64,000 bases of DNA from positions 3,472,001 through 3,536,000 of the forward strand of contig OY970336.1 of the NCBI GenBank assembly GCA_963717455.1. The letters run 5' to 3'. This stretch comes from Bog-473 sp963717455 (GTDB taxonomy: Bacteria; Actinomycetota; Acidimicrobiia; Acidimicrobiales; RAAP-2). Below the pieces are notes generated by a model. It ran no database searches and was not told where the DNA came from. It saw nothing but the letters and a program-made list of their open reading frames with translations. Below are positions 17,887 through 27,769 of the stretch, in pieces; the stretch's first letter is position 1, and every line of letters starts with the position of its first letter. The translations under genes and the position numbers were made by a program.

Positions 17887-18299
17887 TCAGATCCCTGACC
17901 GGATTGTGAAGATGTTCGAAAATGTCGAATGCATAATGACATCGAAGGGCTCCCAGGTATCAGTCGGGATCTGATCAATGAACCCCTCGAAGACGTCCAG
18001 CCCTAATTCGTAGCGGGCAAACTTCGAGAACTTCGGAGTGACCTCCACCCCTTTCACGGTCCAACCACGATCGCGTGCTGCTTTAGTACCCATCCCCGCC
18101 GCGCAGCCGATCTCGAGCACCCGGCCCGGGTATCCGAGCTGACGGGTGAATTTGTCGGCGAACATCCTCGGTGCCGGCAATGGCTTTCGGGTTGAGATCC
18201 AGGCGAACGTAGTTCTCGACCTCCCAGTCGTTGGCTTCGGTGGCCGAGGAGTAGAACGAGTCAATCTCCTCTTTTGAGACGATGCCTACCGACGCGTTC
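17887..18299 (-). pseudogene. SAM-dependent methyltransferase fragment
   Basis: The best preserved part reads GRVLEIGCAAGMGTKAARD (motif I, SAM-binding glycine loop), then WTVKGVEVTPKFSKFARYEL (motif II) and WEPFDVIMHS. Upstream, a different frame gives IDSFYSSATEANDWEVENYV, typical N-terminal helix sequence of the same family, so a frameshift near 18170 splits the gene. The 3' half after FDVI is missing. About 140 of the expected 230-300 residues remain. Probably a former sugar O-methyltransferase of this locus, now non-functional. Confidence 0.65.
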
Positions 18300-18371
18300 T
18301 AGCAGCCTCTTGAGCGGAACCTGGGCAAGCCCCGCGTCTGAGCGGACCGCCCTGAATAGACTCCGCCCGCC

Positions 18372-19250
18372 ATGGGCGACCGTGGGACGATACTGATAGG
18401 CCTGCTGCTACAGCACTGGCACAAAGTCGTAATCCCAACTGGACGCGAGCAAACTTCAGATATGGTTGCGCGCATGGTGGCCCATCGCTTGCCTGAGCCG
18501 ATCAATCGTCCTGTCCGGACGACTGCAAACCTCCTAGTGCCTGCGCGTCGAAACCGCCAAGTAGACGAAAGGCGTCGCGAAATCCTTGCTGCTTCGTTGG
18601 GTAGGCGGGTCTTGAGCGGTCCTTTTGCGGGTATGGAACTGAGTCCCGAGACCTCAAATCTGCCCTACATCCTCGGCTCCTATGAAGAAGAGTTACACAG
18701 CGTTATCGAGGAGATGATCGACCGATCTCCAACGCTCATAGTCGACATCGGTTCCGCTGCGGGTTATTACGCCATCGGCTTCGCGCGACGATTGCCCAAA
18801 GCGACCGTGTACGCGATTGACTCGGATGCCCTGGCACGCCAGCTGTGTGAGGAGAGTGCTGAGCGTAACAGTGTGGTCGCTAACGTGCGCGTGCATGACG
18901 CGGTTGGGCTTGGTGAGCTCAATTACATCCTCTCGGAGGATGCAGCGGTCCTATGCGACTGCGAAGGTTGCGAACTCGAATTGCTGAATCCGAAGGTGGC
19001 AACCCGACTTCGGACGGCATTTATCGTGGTCGAACTTCATGACTTCGTTGACATTTCGATCTCATCGACGATCGTCGAGAGATTTGGCCTGACACACAAA
19101 ATCGAGATCATTGATGTAGAGTCTCGCAATCCCCGCAACTACCCAATGGTCTCGGTTGCTGATTTCGAATGGGCGGTCAATGAATACCGACCAATCAAGC
19201 CACACCCGATGCAATGGGCGGTCTGCAGGCCGCACACACTTCCGGCGTAA
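18372..19250 (+). CDS. FkbM-like SAM-dependent methyltransferase
   Basis: A 292-residue class I methyltransferase. TLIVDIGSAAGYYAIGFARR is motif I, ATVYAIDSD the acidic end of strand two, and DAAVLCDCEGCELELLNP the FkbM-type motif IV ('.D.EG.E...l'). The first 80 residues are basic and less conserved, so a later start (for example ATG at 18462) is possible. FkbM-like enzymes O-methylate sugars or polyketides; here an EPS sugar is the likely acceptor. It follows the relic of another methyltransferase on the opposite strand. Intact. Confidence 0.75.
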   Translation: MGDRGTILIGLLLQHWHKVVIPTGREQTSDMVARMVAHRLPEPINRPVRTTANLLVPARRNRQVDERRREILAASLGRRVLSGPFAGMELSPETSNLPYILGSYEEELHSVIEEMIDRSPTLIVDIGSAAGYYAIGFARRLPKATVYAIDSDALARQLCEESAERNSVVANVRVHDAVGLGELNYILSEDAAVLCDCEGCELELLNPKVATRLRTAFIVVELHDFVDISISSTIVERFGLTHKIEIIDVESRNPRNYPMVSVADFEWAVNEYRPIKPHPMQWAVCRPHTLPA

Positions 19251-19765
19251 TTTTGGTTCGTCTTCGGCGTGGGACAAGCTGGCGACCGACAAGCGACGAG
19301 AGCGTCAAGGCGACGGCGCCGGTGACCGACGCGGCCGAGGACCTGCGCGTCCAGATGGAGATCGCCCGCCTTATCGCCGAGGAGACCGCCCACGTCGACG
19401 CGGAGCTTGCCAAAGCGCTTGAGGCCAACAATCTGATGGTCCGCGGCAACACGGTCGTTCCGCGACCCCAGAACCTCGACGCGCCCAAGGCGAACATCAC
19501 ACGACGGCGAACATCACACGACGGCGAACATCACACGACGGCGAACATCACACGACGGCGAACATCACACGGCGGCGAACGTCGGGAGTCCGCAGCCGAT
19601 CCACATCACTTTGCCGCCAAGGGCCATCCCCACATCAATGCAGGGTGGGTGTGGCTGTCCGTCCCTCGGTCCGTGGCGCAGGGTCGGCGGCCCAGGCGCA
19701 TGTGGGATGAGTGTTGCCGTCACAATACGACAAGTCACCGGCGGAGGGTCTAGGCGGTTACGAAC
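19251..19765 (+). other. Possible relic with helical segment and tandem repeats
   Basis: A plus-strand frame passing through 19310-19480 encodes a helical, acidic segment (RVQMEIARLIAEETAHVDAE) and then enters the 17-bp repeat array. It has no convincing start, and the part after the repeats looks non-coding. The protein family is not recognised. Confidence 0.3.
19491..19575 (+). repeat. 17-bp tandem repeat, five copies
   Basis: Five head-to-tail copies of CGAACATCACACGACGG start at 19491, 19508, 19525, 19542 and 19559; only the last has a substitution (ACGG to GCGG). There are no spacers. 17 is not a multiple of three, so copy-number change would shift any reading frame. Confidence 0.92.
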
Positions 19766-20920
19766 TTGATCCGATGCCTCTTGGCCTCGCCCGCTCCCGG
19801 ACCCGACCCAGAGGGCGGGGACGTGCAGTACGCCCGTGACCTCATGGCCGATCCACCCGCAGGTGTTGAGTACGTCACCTATCCCGAGGCGATGGCGTCG
19901 GGTGAGGTCGTCGAGTCACCGACGCTGCGGAGGGGCAAGCCGATGCCGCGCACCATCGGTGCACTGCGCTTGGCCGCGATCCGTGCCGCACTCCACGGCG
20001 TCCGGCGGGCGGGAATGCTCCTGCCCGATCCCCTCCACTGGTGGGACATCGTGGGTGAGTTCGACGTGATCCACGACCACTGTTTCCCGCTGAGGCTCTC
20101 GGGCCGAGTGCCGCCAGTGGTGGTGACTGACAGCGCCGGCACGTTCTGGTATTGGACGGCGGCGGTCGGTCGGAGCGAGGAGAGCGTGTGGAGGCTGCTA
20201 CGACGGGAACGGCAGGTAGCGCAGGCGTTTCACTATATTCATCCCACCGTCACGCCCGATGCCGCGGCACAGGCGCTGTACTTCGTTGACGAGGGTCGCG
20301 AGCTCGCCGCTCATCTTGGGATCGACAGCTCGACGATCCAGGTGGCGCCGGCGGGAGTGCCCCCTGCGTCCTACTCCGCCCCGTTGGCGTTGGATCCCCC
20401 GACACTCCTCTTCGTGGCCCGCGCCTTCGAGATCAAGGGCGGTCCGGACGCCCTCACCGTGCTCGGTGAGGTGCAGCGCGAATTCCCGAGCTGCCGGCTG
20501 CTCGTGGCTGGCTCGTCCCTCCCTGATCCGGGCATCGGGGGGGTGACATGGCTCGGTCCGTTGTCCCGCCAGGAGCTCTACGCGGACGTTTACCCGATCG
20601 CGGACGTCTTCCTCTACCCGACGAGGTTCGACTGCGCCCCGCTCGTCGTGGTCGAGGCCCTGGCCCATGGAGTCCCAGTGGTGGCGCCTCGGTCCTTCGG
20701 CATTCCCACCCTCGTGCGTGACGGGTCCACGGGCTTGCTCGTGAGCCCGGGCAGGACCGACCTGTTGGTGGAGGCGGTAACCGCCCTGTTCCGAGATCCC
20801 GGTCGTCTCCGTGCCCTGGGAGCGGCCGCCGCCGACGATTTCGAGAGCAGGCTGTCGGCACCCGTCCGTAATCGCGCACTGATGGCCGCCTACGAGGCCG
20901 CCATGGGCAGCCGAGACTGA
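19766..20920 (+). CDS. Glycosyltransferase family 4
   Basis: A 384-residue GT4 enzyme starting at TTG 19766. The N-terminal half has DVIHDHCFPL, and TLLFVARAFEIKGGPDAL begins the donor domain. YPTRFDCAPLVVVEALAHG carries the EX7E-like site, with C/D replacing the first conserved E position region. GC-rich and intact. Its N-terminal half is related along its length to the broken gene at 25.3-26.5 kb (shared pattern in the opening strand, the TYPEAMA/TYAQALA helix and DVIHDH/DLAHDH), so these are paralogues of which only this one survives. Sugar specificity unknown. Confidence 0.82.
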   Translation: MIRCLLASPAPGPDPEGGDVQYARDLMADPPAGVEYVTYPEAMASGEVVESPTLRRGKPMPRTIGALRLAAIRAALHGVRRAGMLLPDPLHWWDIVGEFDVIHDHCFPLRLSGRVPPVVVTDSAGTFWYWTAAVGRSEESVWRLLRRERQVAQAFHYIHPTVTPDAAAQALYFVDEGRELAAHLGIDSSTIQVAPAGVPPASYSAPLALDPPTLLFVARAFEIKGGPDALTVLGEVQREFPSCRLLVAGSSLPDPGIGGVTWLGPLSRQELYADVYPIADVFLYPTRFDCAPLVVVEALAHGVPVVAPRSFGIPTLVRDGSTGLLVSPGRTDLLVEAVTALFRDPGRLRALGAAAADDFESRLSAPVRNRALMAAYEAAMGSRD

Positions 20921-21237
20921 CCGGGGCGGGTGGAGGCGGTCGAGGTTGCAGACGACAGCGAGCCGCCGTCACCCACAACCACGACTCATTCGGACGCGAA
21001 ATGGACAACTAATGAAGAGTCAGAGGCTCACTGTGGATCGCCCAACCGGCCCCCGCCAGTCAGGACCCGCCATGCGCCGAGGGAGCCGCCTGGACCATCT
21101 GCACACTACGGGTCGATAACTCTGCCATCTAAAGCCGCCCGGTCCTTTCGTCTGCCAGCATTAGTAGACCCTGTCGATCTGCTGTGGGGGTTGACCTGGT
21201 TATCAACAATCCCAGAGGTGTTTCCCGTAATCGCCGT
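20921..21237. other. Intergenic, nothing recognised
   Basis: About 320 bp between convergent genes. I see neither a coding signature nor a clean hairpin-T terminator. Confidence 0.4.
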
Positions 21238-22118
21238 CTAAGGAGCGACGGCGGCGAGCGCCGCTTTCGCTCGGTCCCGCTTCCCGCAACCCTGCCTCGC
21301 CGCCATGGCGAGTAGAGCTCGTCGTCGGGGTTCGCCGTCCCACACGCCACTCATCAGTTCTACGAGCCGCAGGTGAAGCTGAGCTTTACCCGGGACCATT
21401 CGGCGGTCTTCCGTTCGGCTGGGGTCAGGTCTGCGACTTCAAGGGCGGCCGTCATCACGGCGATCTGGGTGCGGATGTTCAGCTATACCGAGTCGCTGAG
21501 GCTCCCGGACACGATGTTGTAGAGGACGAGGGGGTCTGGGGCGAGGCCGACATGGGATCCTGTGAGGATCAACTTGACCCAGAGAGGCCAGTCGGCATCG
21601 TAGGAGGGGTCCTCAGTGATGCCGCCGACCTCTCGCCAGCGTTCCCGGCGGACAGCGGCATGACTGAAGATGAAGTTGCTTTCAAGGATCGCCATACGCT
21701 GGTCCGGGCCGGGCCAGGGGTGGTCGGGGCCGTAACGAGGGCAGATCTCGCGGCCGTCCAGCATGATCGTGGCGTTGCTCGTCACGATGTCAAGTGTCGG
21801 GTCGTCGTCTATGACCCGGGCGAGTGCCGATAGTCGGCCGGGGAGCCACTCGTCATCAGCGTCGAGGGTGACCACGTAGTCCCCCGTAGCCGCCGCGACT
21901 CCTGTGTTCTTGGCGGCGGCCTCACCGCCATTGCGCGCACGGCAGATATACCGGATGCGGTCCCCGTATCGTTTTGCGATTTTGGGTTGGTCGTCGGGTG
22001 AACAGTCGTCTACGACGATGACCTCGTGGGCGAGGAGGGTCTGTGAGAGGGCGCTCTCGATCGCGACGGCGAGCGTGCCCGCTGCCCTGTAAGCAGGAAT
22101 GACGATCGAGAACCGCAT
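21238..22118 (-). pseudogene. Glycosyltransferase family 2 with in-frame stop and frameshift
   Basis: The first 211 codons are a normal GT2: MRFSIVIPAYRAAGTLAVA, EVIVVDDCSPDD, GDYVVTLDADDEWLPGRL (DXD) and DADWPLWVKLILTGSHVGLA. A TAG at 21485-21483 then stops translation, but the same frame continues sensibly as QIAVMTAALEVADLTPAERK and AEWSRVKLSF, the helical tail usual for these enzymes. A second stop and a shift near 21360 follow; another frame carries the last part (RRRALLAMAARQGCGKRD) to a TAG at 21238. The catalytic domain is complete, so a shortened enzyme might still work. Confidence 0.7.
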
Positions 22119-22560
22119 CGAGCAGTGATGCTAAGCGGTTGTCGCTGGCTCAACTCAGCGCCCAGGAGTTCGAGTTGCCCGTCGCCGAGCCGGCCAGGCC
22201 AGGGAGGCAGAGGACCTGGCGGCGGTGCCAGCGGGGAACCGGGAGAAGGTCCGGGCGATGATCGCCAGGAGCGGGCGGCGCGCCGTGGCTGACGTACTTG
22301 TGCGGCTGGGGGGCTGAAACATATCCGTCGATTGGACCACCGGGACCGTCCACTTGTATGCGCGTAACCATTTGTGATGGCCCCGCGCGCACGGAGAGTT
22401 TGAACCACCACCACACCGGCGCCTGCGACGGCCCGGCCGAAGGCATGCTGATCCACAATTGCGGCGGATGCCTGGCCGTCTTTGTGTGGAGATGCGAACC
22501 AGATACCCTCCGTCATCAGGTCCTGTTCACCGCCTCATTCCAACTGTTCAACGCGCGCTG
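22119..22560. other. Unresolved 440-bp stretch
   Basis: Neither strand gives a recognisable protein. A plus-strand peptide GPAEGMLIHNCGG looks superficially like the end of a pretoxin (VHNC) module, but no neighbouring repeats support that. Probably junk DNA between two broken glycosyltransferase genes. Confidence 0.3.
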
Positions 22561-22852
22561 CCACCATGGTGTCTGTCCGTCGCAAGGGTTGGCGGCTCAC
22601 GACTATCGGACGCGGTTCCGAACTGCTAAAACTGCGGCGACTCGCCCATGATCTCGACCTTGAGAACTCGACGGACTGGCAGGGATTCGTCCATAACCCA
22701 TCCTGTCCCAGGCAGGAACATTCCTCGCCCGAGCTTTCGCCGAACCCTTTGGGTTGACGCTGGTCGAAGCAATGTCCCTGGCAACTCCCGTGGTCGCGGC
22801 GGATGGTGGTGCACATTGTGAAGCTCTCGGACCTGATGGCGGGATCCGGTAG
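22560..22852 (+). pseudogene. GT4 C-terminal fragment
   Basis: Two overlapping frames join into about 95 residues of a GT4 donor domain: VRRKGWRLTTIGRGSELLKL and STDWQGFVHNPSC, then, shifted near 22705, TFLARAFAEPFGLTLVEAMS and TPVVAADGGAHCEALGPDG. The EPFGLTLVEAM segment is the EX7E motif. It most resembles the intact enzyme at 10.7-11.7 kb (GRGKQTSQLKQLA, EPFGLTVVEAM, NGGAHPETVGTDG). The N-terminal 200 residues are missing. Confidence 0.7.
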
Positions 22853-23006
22853 ACGACGTTGCCTCGTGCTTGAGTCTTGTATGACACCGAATGTCAGGAC
22901 GTAACCGCGATTGGAGTGAATGCTTGGATCGCGACAACAAGAGGATTCCGAGGTCGATAACCCCGCGAATGATATTGACGCAGATCTAGAGAGAGCTAAT
23001 CATGCG

Positions 23007-24152
23007 ATGACACGTCGTCCCGCCATTTTTCCCAGCGCCTTCCATCCACACGTCGGCGGTGTGGAGGAGCTCACGCGTCAGCTTGCTCTTGAGCAGACCC
23101 GTCGCGGCATGCATCCACTGATAGTAGCGAATCAATGGCCTCGGAGTTTACCGCGCGCTGAATCCGTGGACGACCTGACAGTTCGACGTCTTCCGTTTCG
23201 GGTTCCGGGGTTCCATGTGCGGCATCTTCTCGGTTGGGCAGCCTGGGCAGCACAAACGCACCGGCAAACGGCACGGACCCTCAAGGAATGGGGAGCTGAC
23301 GTGGTGCATATTCAGTGCGTAAGCAGCAACGCCCCATTTGCGGGCCGAGCAAGCCGCGAGCTCAGCCTCCCCCTGGTTGTTTCCACGCAAGGGGAGTTAT
23401 CAATGGACGCAAACCGACTGTTCGAACGCTCCGCGGTTGCCCGATCAATTCTGCGACGAGCGTTGGCGAATGCAGACGTGATTACGGGGTGCTCGCAGTA
23501 CGTTCTTAGCGAAGTTGACCGGTTTTCAAATGGCCAATACACCGGAAAAATGAGAGTGATCCATAACGGGATCGATTTGATCGAGTGTGCTCAAGCCGTC
23601 CCAGAACCACGACCTCGTCCTTACGTTCTTGGGTTAGGTCGACTTGTACCTCAAAAAGGTTATGATTTGCTTGTCCTAGCGTTTCAGCTGCTGGCATCAG
23701 ACTTTCCGAACCACGAGTTGCTAATTGCCGGTGACGGTCCAGAATCTGGACAGTTGCACGAACTTGTTGTGTCCCTTGGGCTCGAGTCCCGCGTGAAATT
23801 CGTCGGGAAAGTTGACCATCGCACGGCTTTGAATCTCATGGCCGGTGCCGCCGCATTTGTGCTCTGTTCTCCACACGAGCCACAGGGAATTGTGATTCTT
23901 GAGGCCATGGCGGTTGGCTGTCCCGTTGTGGCCAGCTCCGGCGGAGGTGTGCCGGAGATCGTTGATGACTCTAACGGTCTCCTCTTCCCGGTTGGCGATT
24001 GCCGGGAACTGGCGCTCAAACTGCGCGAGGTACTGAACGACGATACGGCGGCAGCTGAACTCAGTCTTGCTGGCCGTGCAACCGCCGCTCGCTTCTCCTG
24101 GAAGACTCTCGCTAGCCAATATCAAGTGGCCTACCAAGACGCCAGCGCTTGA
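23007..24152 (+). CDS. Glycosyltransferase family 4
   Basis: A GT4 enzyme of 381 residues from ATG 23007 (MTRRPAIFPSAFHPHVGGVE); an upstream start at 22920 would add 29 unconserved residues. The N-terminal loop HPHVGGVEELTRQLA, the domain linker MRVIHNGIDL, the donor-domain start VLGLGRLVPQKGYDLLV and the EX7E site CSPHEPQGIVILEAMAVG are all complete. This pattern is common in mannosyl- and glucosyltransferases of capsule and EPS loci. It follows directly after the fragment of another GT4 gene. Intact and of normal length. Confidence 0.87.
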   Translation: MTRRPAIFPSAFHPHVGGVEELTRQLALEQTRRGMHPLIVANQWPRSLPRAESVDDLTVRRLPFRVPGFHVRHLLGWAAWAAQTHRQTARTLKEWGADVVHIQCVSSNAPFAGRASRELSLPLVVSTQGELSMDANRLFERSAVARSILRRALANADVITGCSQYVLSEVDRFSNGQYTGKMRVIHNGIDLIECAQAVPEPRPRPYVLGLGRLVPQKGYDLLVLAFQLLASDFPNHELLIAGDGPESGQLHELVVSLGLESRVKFVGKVDHRTALNLMAGAAAFVLCSPHEPQGIVILEAMAVGCPVVASSGGGVPEIVDDSNGLLFPVGDCRELALKLREVLNDDTAAAELSLAGRATAARFSWKTLASQYQVAYQDASA

Positions 24153-24253
24153 CGGGCGATACCGGTTTCGAGCTGTGGGCCGGCCGACGCGAGTGATCCG
24201 AACCTCGCCGTCCTCCTTCAGTACCTCCAAGATCTCCGGCTGGCGAGGAACTG

Positions 24254-25330
24254 TCAGCGGACACGCCCATTGACCCCGCTGTCGAACACTGCTCGATAGA
24301 TGCTCAGATGCGCCTTTGCAGCCTGCTCCCAGGAGAAATGAGCGGCCCGTGCGAGGCCATCAACCTTCAATCGATCCACCAGCAGCTCGTCCCTCAAGAC
24401 AGCCAGAAGCCCCTCCGCGATTCCTTCACCATCCGGCTGAACAAGAACAGCTGAGTCGCCACACACCTCTGGGAGAGCCCCGCACCTTGCGGCAACAACG
24501 GGCGTCCCACACATCATTCCCTCGAGCGCGGGAAGTCCGAAACCCTCGTATGTGGATGGAACTACCACAGCAGCGGCGCGCCGCATCAAGGATGCTATCC
24601 CGGGACCGGGGAGCGAACCGATTATGCGCACTGCGGGGATCGCCTGAAATGCCTCTTCCCTACGCTCATCTTTAGGGCCAGCGAGAACGAGATCGACATC
24701 GGGGCATTCGGCCGCTACTTGTGCCCAAGCCGCAGCCAGAGCCGGCAAGTTCTTTCGCTTGGAAGCACCAGCTGCGTGGACTACGAACCGAGGTCTGATC
24801 CCGAAGTCCTTCAACTCGGCATTGGTAGCGGGGACCGCCTCTTGGTAGTCGCCCGACACACCATACGGGACAACATGGATGCGGTTGGCATCGACTCCGA
24901 GCAGTTCGAGTACTTCGTCGGCCGCGAATCGGCTGGGGGTGATTATCGCCGAAGCTCTCCTCGCACCGGCCTTCGCGCTGGTGGGAATCCTTCCCTCGTC
25001 GTCAAATCGCAGCGGGGGAAGATCGTGCACGGTCACTACCTCCGGACCCTCGCTCGGAGGGAGACGTAAGTCGAACCGGTGAACAAGTCCCTTGGTGCGA
25101 TACGCCGTCCAACCAATCGCACGCGCAACAGGGAGCGACGACCGTCCAGCCAGGCGCGCGGGGTACCGCCTTACGCCCGAAGCCTTAGATCGGAGGGGCG
25201 CGAGCTGAAGCAGGCGAAACCTCCACTCTGGACCTCCCGCCGCTACCAAAGCTTTCTGGATCTCGCCTTCATATCGCTGCTGGCCCATCGGAGAGTCGGT
25301 GGATACGACGGCCCATGTCACAGTGCTCAT
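24254..25330 (-). CDS. Glycosyltransferase family 4 (MtfB-like)
   Basis: A 358-residue GT4 of the MtfB/mannosyltransferase type. VVTVHDLPPLRF is the conserved 'hD..' strand, then ASAIITPSRFAADEVLELL and IHVVPYGVSGDY. The donor site is VVPSTYEGFGLPALEGMMCG (EX7E), followed by VVAARCGALPEVCGDSA. It faces the upstream gene at 23.0-24.2 kb tail to tail. Its ATG overlaps the stop of the broken GT4 gene upstream (ATGA), so it was once the second gene of a coupled pair. Intact. Confidence 0.87.
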   Translation of the reverse strand: MSTVTWAVVSTDSPMGQQRYEGEIQKALVAAGGPEWRFRLLQLAPLRSKASGVRRYPARLAGRSSLPVARAIGWTAYRTKGLVHRFDLRLPPSEGPEVVTVHDLPPLRFDDEGRIPTSAKAGARRASAIITPSRFAADEVLELLGVDANRIHVVPYGVSGDYQEAVPATNAELKDFGIRPRFVVHAAGASKRKNLPALAAAWAQVAAECPDVDLVLAGPKDERREEAFQAIPAVRIIGSLPGPGIASLMRRAAAVVVPSTYEGFGLPALEGMMCGTPVVAARCGALPEVCGDSAVLVQPDGEGIAEGLLAVLRDELLVDRLKVDGLARAAHFSWEQAAKAHLSIYRAVFDSGVNGRVR

Positions 25331-26508
25331 CCGTGGGCACGGCCCCTGTCTTGAGCTAAGACCGCGTCGTAGCTCTGCCTCACCCCGTGATTCACAGCTC
25401 TGACCCCGTGGCGCTCCTCAAAGAGCGCCCCGACTGCCTCGGCTGGAACGCGTCGATTTGCGATCAGGCTGAAACCGATCATCTCAGGCAAGACTCCGTA
25501 ATCACTTCCAACGGTTACGATTCCGTAGAATAATGACTCTTCGACGATCGGCCTGCGGTGTCCCATCCCAGGCTGTGAGCTAGGCGAATACATCGAACGC
25601 CGGCATGATTTCGCCGAAAGACCCCGTCGCGACACCTTCCCGATCCAATCAATCGAAGCGCTTCAAGAGACCTCATAGGTAGCCTCGGCTCAGAGTCAAC
25701 TAACACCGGTCTCGAATTCGGACTGGAGCTGCGAATTGCCTCCCATGCATTGAAGGGGGGCCTCATCCCTTTTGGATCGAAGTCAGCCGCAACGCGAAAC
25801 CGACCACGGGCCCAAACCGTCCGGGCTTCGGACTCCGGCTTACTCCGCATGGGATGACATCGATTAGATCCCCTCTCATTTTTTTTGCTCTGAGATGTAT
25901 CAGTTCTTCAAGTGTTGGCTAAAGCACACCGAGCCATCCGCCACCGTTTGATGCCAACGAGGTGCGGCCGACGAGCGAATTGAACGCCATGCATCGATCA
26001 AGTGGCACAGCAAACTTCGTTCTCCCCGGCGTCCAAAGACGTCCGCCGCGGTGGTGGTTAGGCTGTGCGACACCGTTGGCGAAGAGCGCAGGTAGCACAG
26101 CACCTCGAAGGGAAACACTATTCTGTATGCGTGGTCATGTGCCAAGTCGCATCTCGAAGACTTGATGTCGAAGTAGCGGAACGGCTCCCGAGACAGAAGC
26201 TCGCGGGACCGAAGAGCATTGATGGCACGCTCAGGGCTGATCATCGCAAGACCGGCCGGCAATCCTCGTTTCAGCGCTCCATTCAAAGAGTTGCGTCGTC
26301 CAAGTTTCGCGAGCGAACCATCTGCCAGCGCCTGAGCGTACGTCTCGAAAACTACCTTCGGAGGGGTCGACTCCAGGAGCTTCTCGGTATAGGTGACGTC
26401 GCAACCCGGCGGATCCAGTTCGGCGAACGGGCTCAGCAGCAGGACCCTCAGCTCTGTCAGCGCCACGCGGAGAAACCTATCGGCGTGCGCCCCTCCCAAC
26501 GGGCTCAT
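25327..26508 (-). pseudogene. GT4 gene broken by several frameshifts
   Basis: The N-terminal piece (26508-25900) contains LRVLLLSPFAELDPPGCDVT and CDLAHDHAYRIVFPFEVLCY and stops at about residue 202. Beyond the stop, other frames carry the remainder: DLIDVIPCGV near 25880 (domain linker), GRFRVAADFDPKGMRPPFNA (about 25800-25740), then IRLAHSLGWDTAG and PIVEESLFYGIVTVGSDYGV (donor site) down to the TGA at 25327. Summed length (about 380 codons) matches the paralogue at 19.8-20.9 kb, so little was deleted and small indels did the damage. The terminal TGA overlaps the ATG of the next GT4 gene. Confidence 0.72.
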
Positions 26509-26546
26509 GCGGCTGTTGGGCTACTCGCTACCCAATCCGTGGAGGA

Positions 26547-27610
26547 ATGCCGGTCGTGCGTGTCGCCGTCCTGCTGAAACCAACTGAGGTACCGGGCGGG
26601 CACGTAGTGCAGTTCCACAACACCGTAAGGGAACTGCGCAAATTGGGTGTTGATGTTGACACCCCCGCAGAGGAAGCTTTCACCCCGGAAGATTATGACG
26701 TGGTTCACGTGTTTTGGGCCGACCGGTCGACCTTGCGCCGGGTGAGACAGGCGAGAAAGCCACTTGTGGTCTCCACAATCTACCAATCCAAAGATTACCT
26801 CTACGGGCTTGACGGTATCGTTCGTGGGGTTCCTCGGCTTCGGCGAAAAATCTCAGCATCCATCGGTGCCATTAAGCATGGCATGCGCGACGAGATTTTG
26901 GACGAGGCTGAAAAATTCTGATGCCTCTTACTGAAAGGCGCTTCCTCTTTGAGGCAGCCGATCTCCTCCTACCTAACTCATACAACGAGGGTCGTCGAGT
27001 CGTCGATGAGCTCGGCGTTTCTACGCCATGGGTCGTAGTCAGAAATGGGTTTGATCAGACCGTATTCCATCCGCCCGCGGAGAACGAGTCCAGAAGTGGA
27101 GTCCTCCTGGTCGCCCGTCTGGAGCCAAGAAAGAACCAGATAGGTCTGATCCATGCACTTCGGGGTGCCGGAATCCATCTCACAATAACGGGCTATTCAC
27201 ATCCCCATCATCCGAAATACCTCAAGAAATGCCTCAAGGAAGGGGGTGACAATGTCACGTACGTCGATGCGCGAGATTCCCAGGAGATCGCTCGTCTGTA
27301 TCAGAAAGCTAAGGTGCATGCCCTCCCAAGCTGGTTCGAGACTACAGGACTGGCTTCACTTGAAGCGGCGGCCTGCGGTTGCGCGATCGTAACCACGCGG
27401 CGGGGTGATGCCGAGGAATACTTTGGGTCACATGCCCATTACTGCGATCCGTCCGACGAACGGTCGATTCGTGAGGCGGTCGAGGCTGCCTACGATAAAG
27501 GCGCCGATCAAGAAACCCAGCGCTATGTCGCATCGCGGTATACGTGGAATCACGTTGCCGAGCAGACGCTTGCAGCCTACAAAAGCCTGCTCGCCGTGCG
27601 ACAGCCCTAA
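26547..27610 (+). pseudogene. GT4 gene split by one frameshift
   Basis: Two abutting frames give one GT4 protein of about 355 residues. Part one (26547-26921) begins VVRVAVLLKPTEVPGGHVVQ and contains DYDVVHVFWADRSTL. Part two (26921-27610) continues with ERRFLFEAADLLLPNSYNEG, GVLLVARLEPRKNQIGLIHA and the donor site LPSWFETTGLASLEAAACG (EX7E). Neither part alone is a complete GT-B fold; the junction TTCTGATG lies near 26920. Two polypeptides from overlapping starts are conceivable, as the second part has an ATG right at the overlap, but no family precedent is known to me. Confidence 0.65.
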
Positions 27611-27769
27611 GACGTGCCCAGGACCCCGCTGGGAAAATAGGCTGTGACCGCGCCAGCCGAGAGACAGCGAATTCCAAGGCCGTCCGCGGGGATTCCTGTG
27701 GCTTGTGACGCCGCTGACCTCGGCCTGCCCGACTCTGTCATGGTCTGCGAATCTCTGGCTCGGGACACT

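Noticed and set aside
19491..19575. Short repeat array resembling a CRISPR
   Set aside because: The 17-bp units are contiguous with no spacers, only 85 bp in total, and no cas genes are present.
22298..22651. Possible Rhs/polymorphic-toxin tail (IHNCGG)
   Set aside because: Only a six-residue resemblance, no YD repeats, no intein-like or toxin domain around it.
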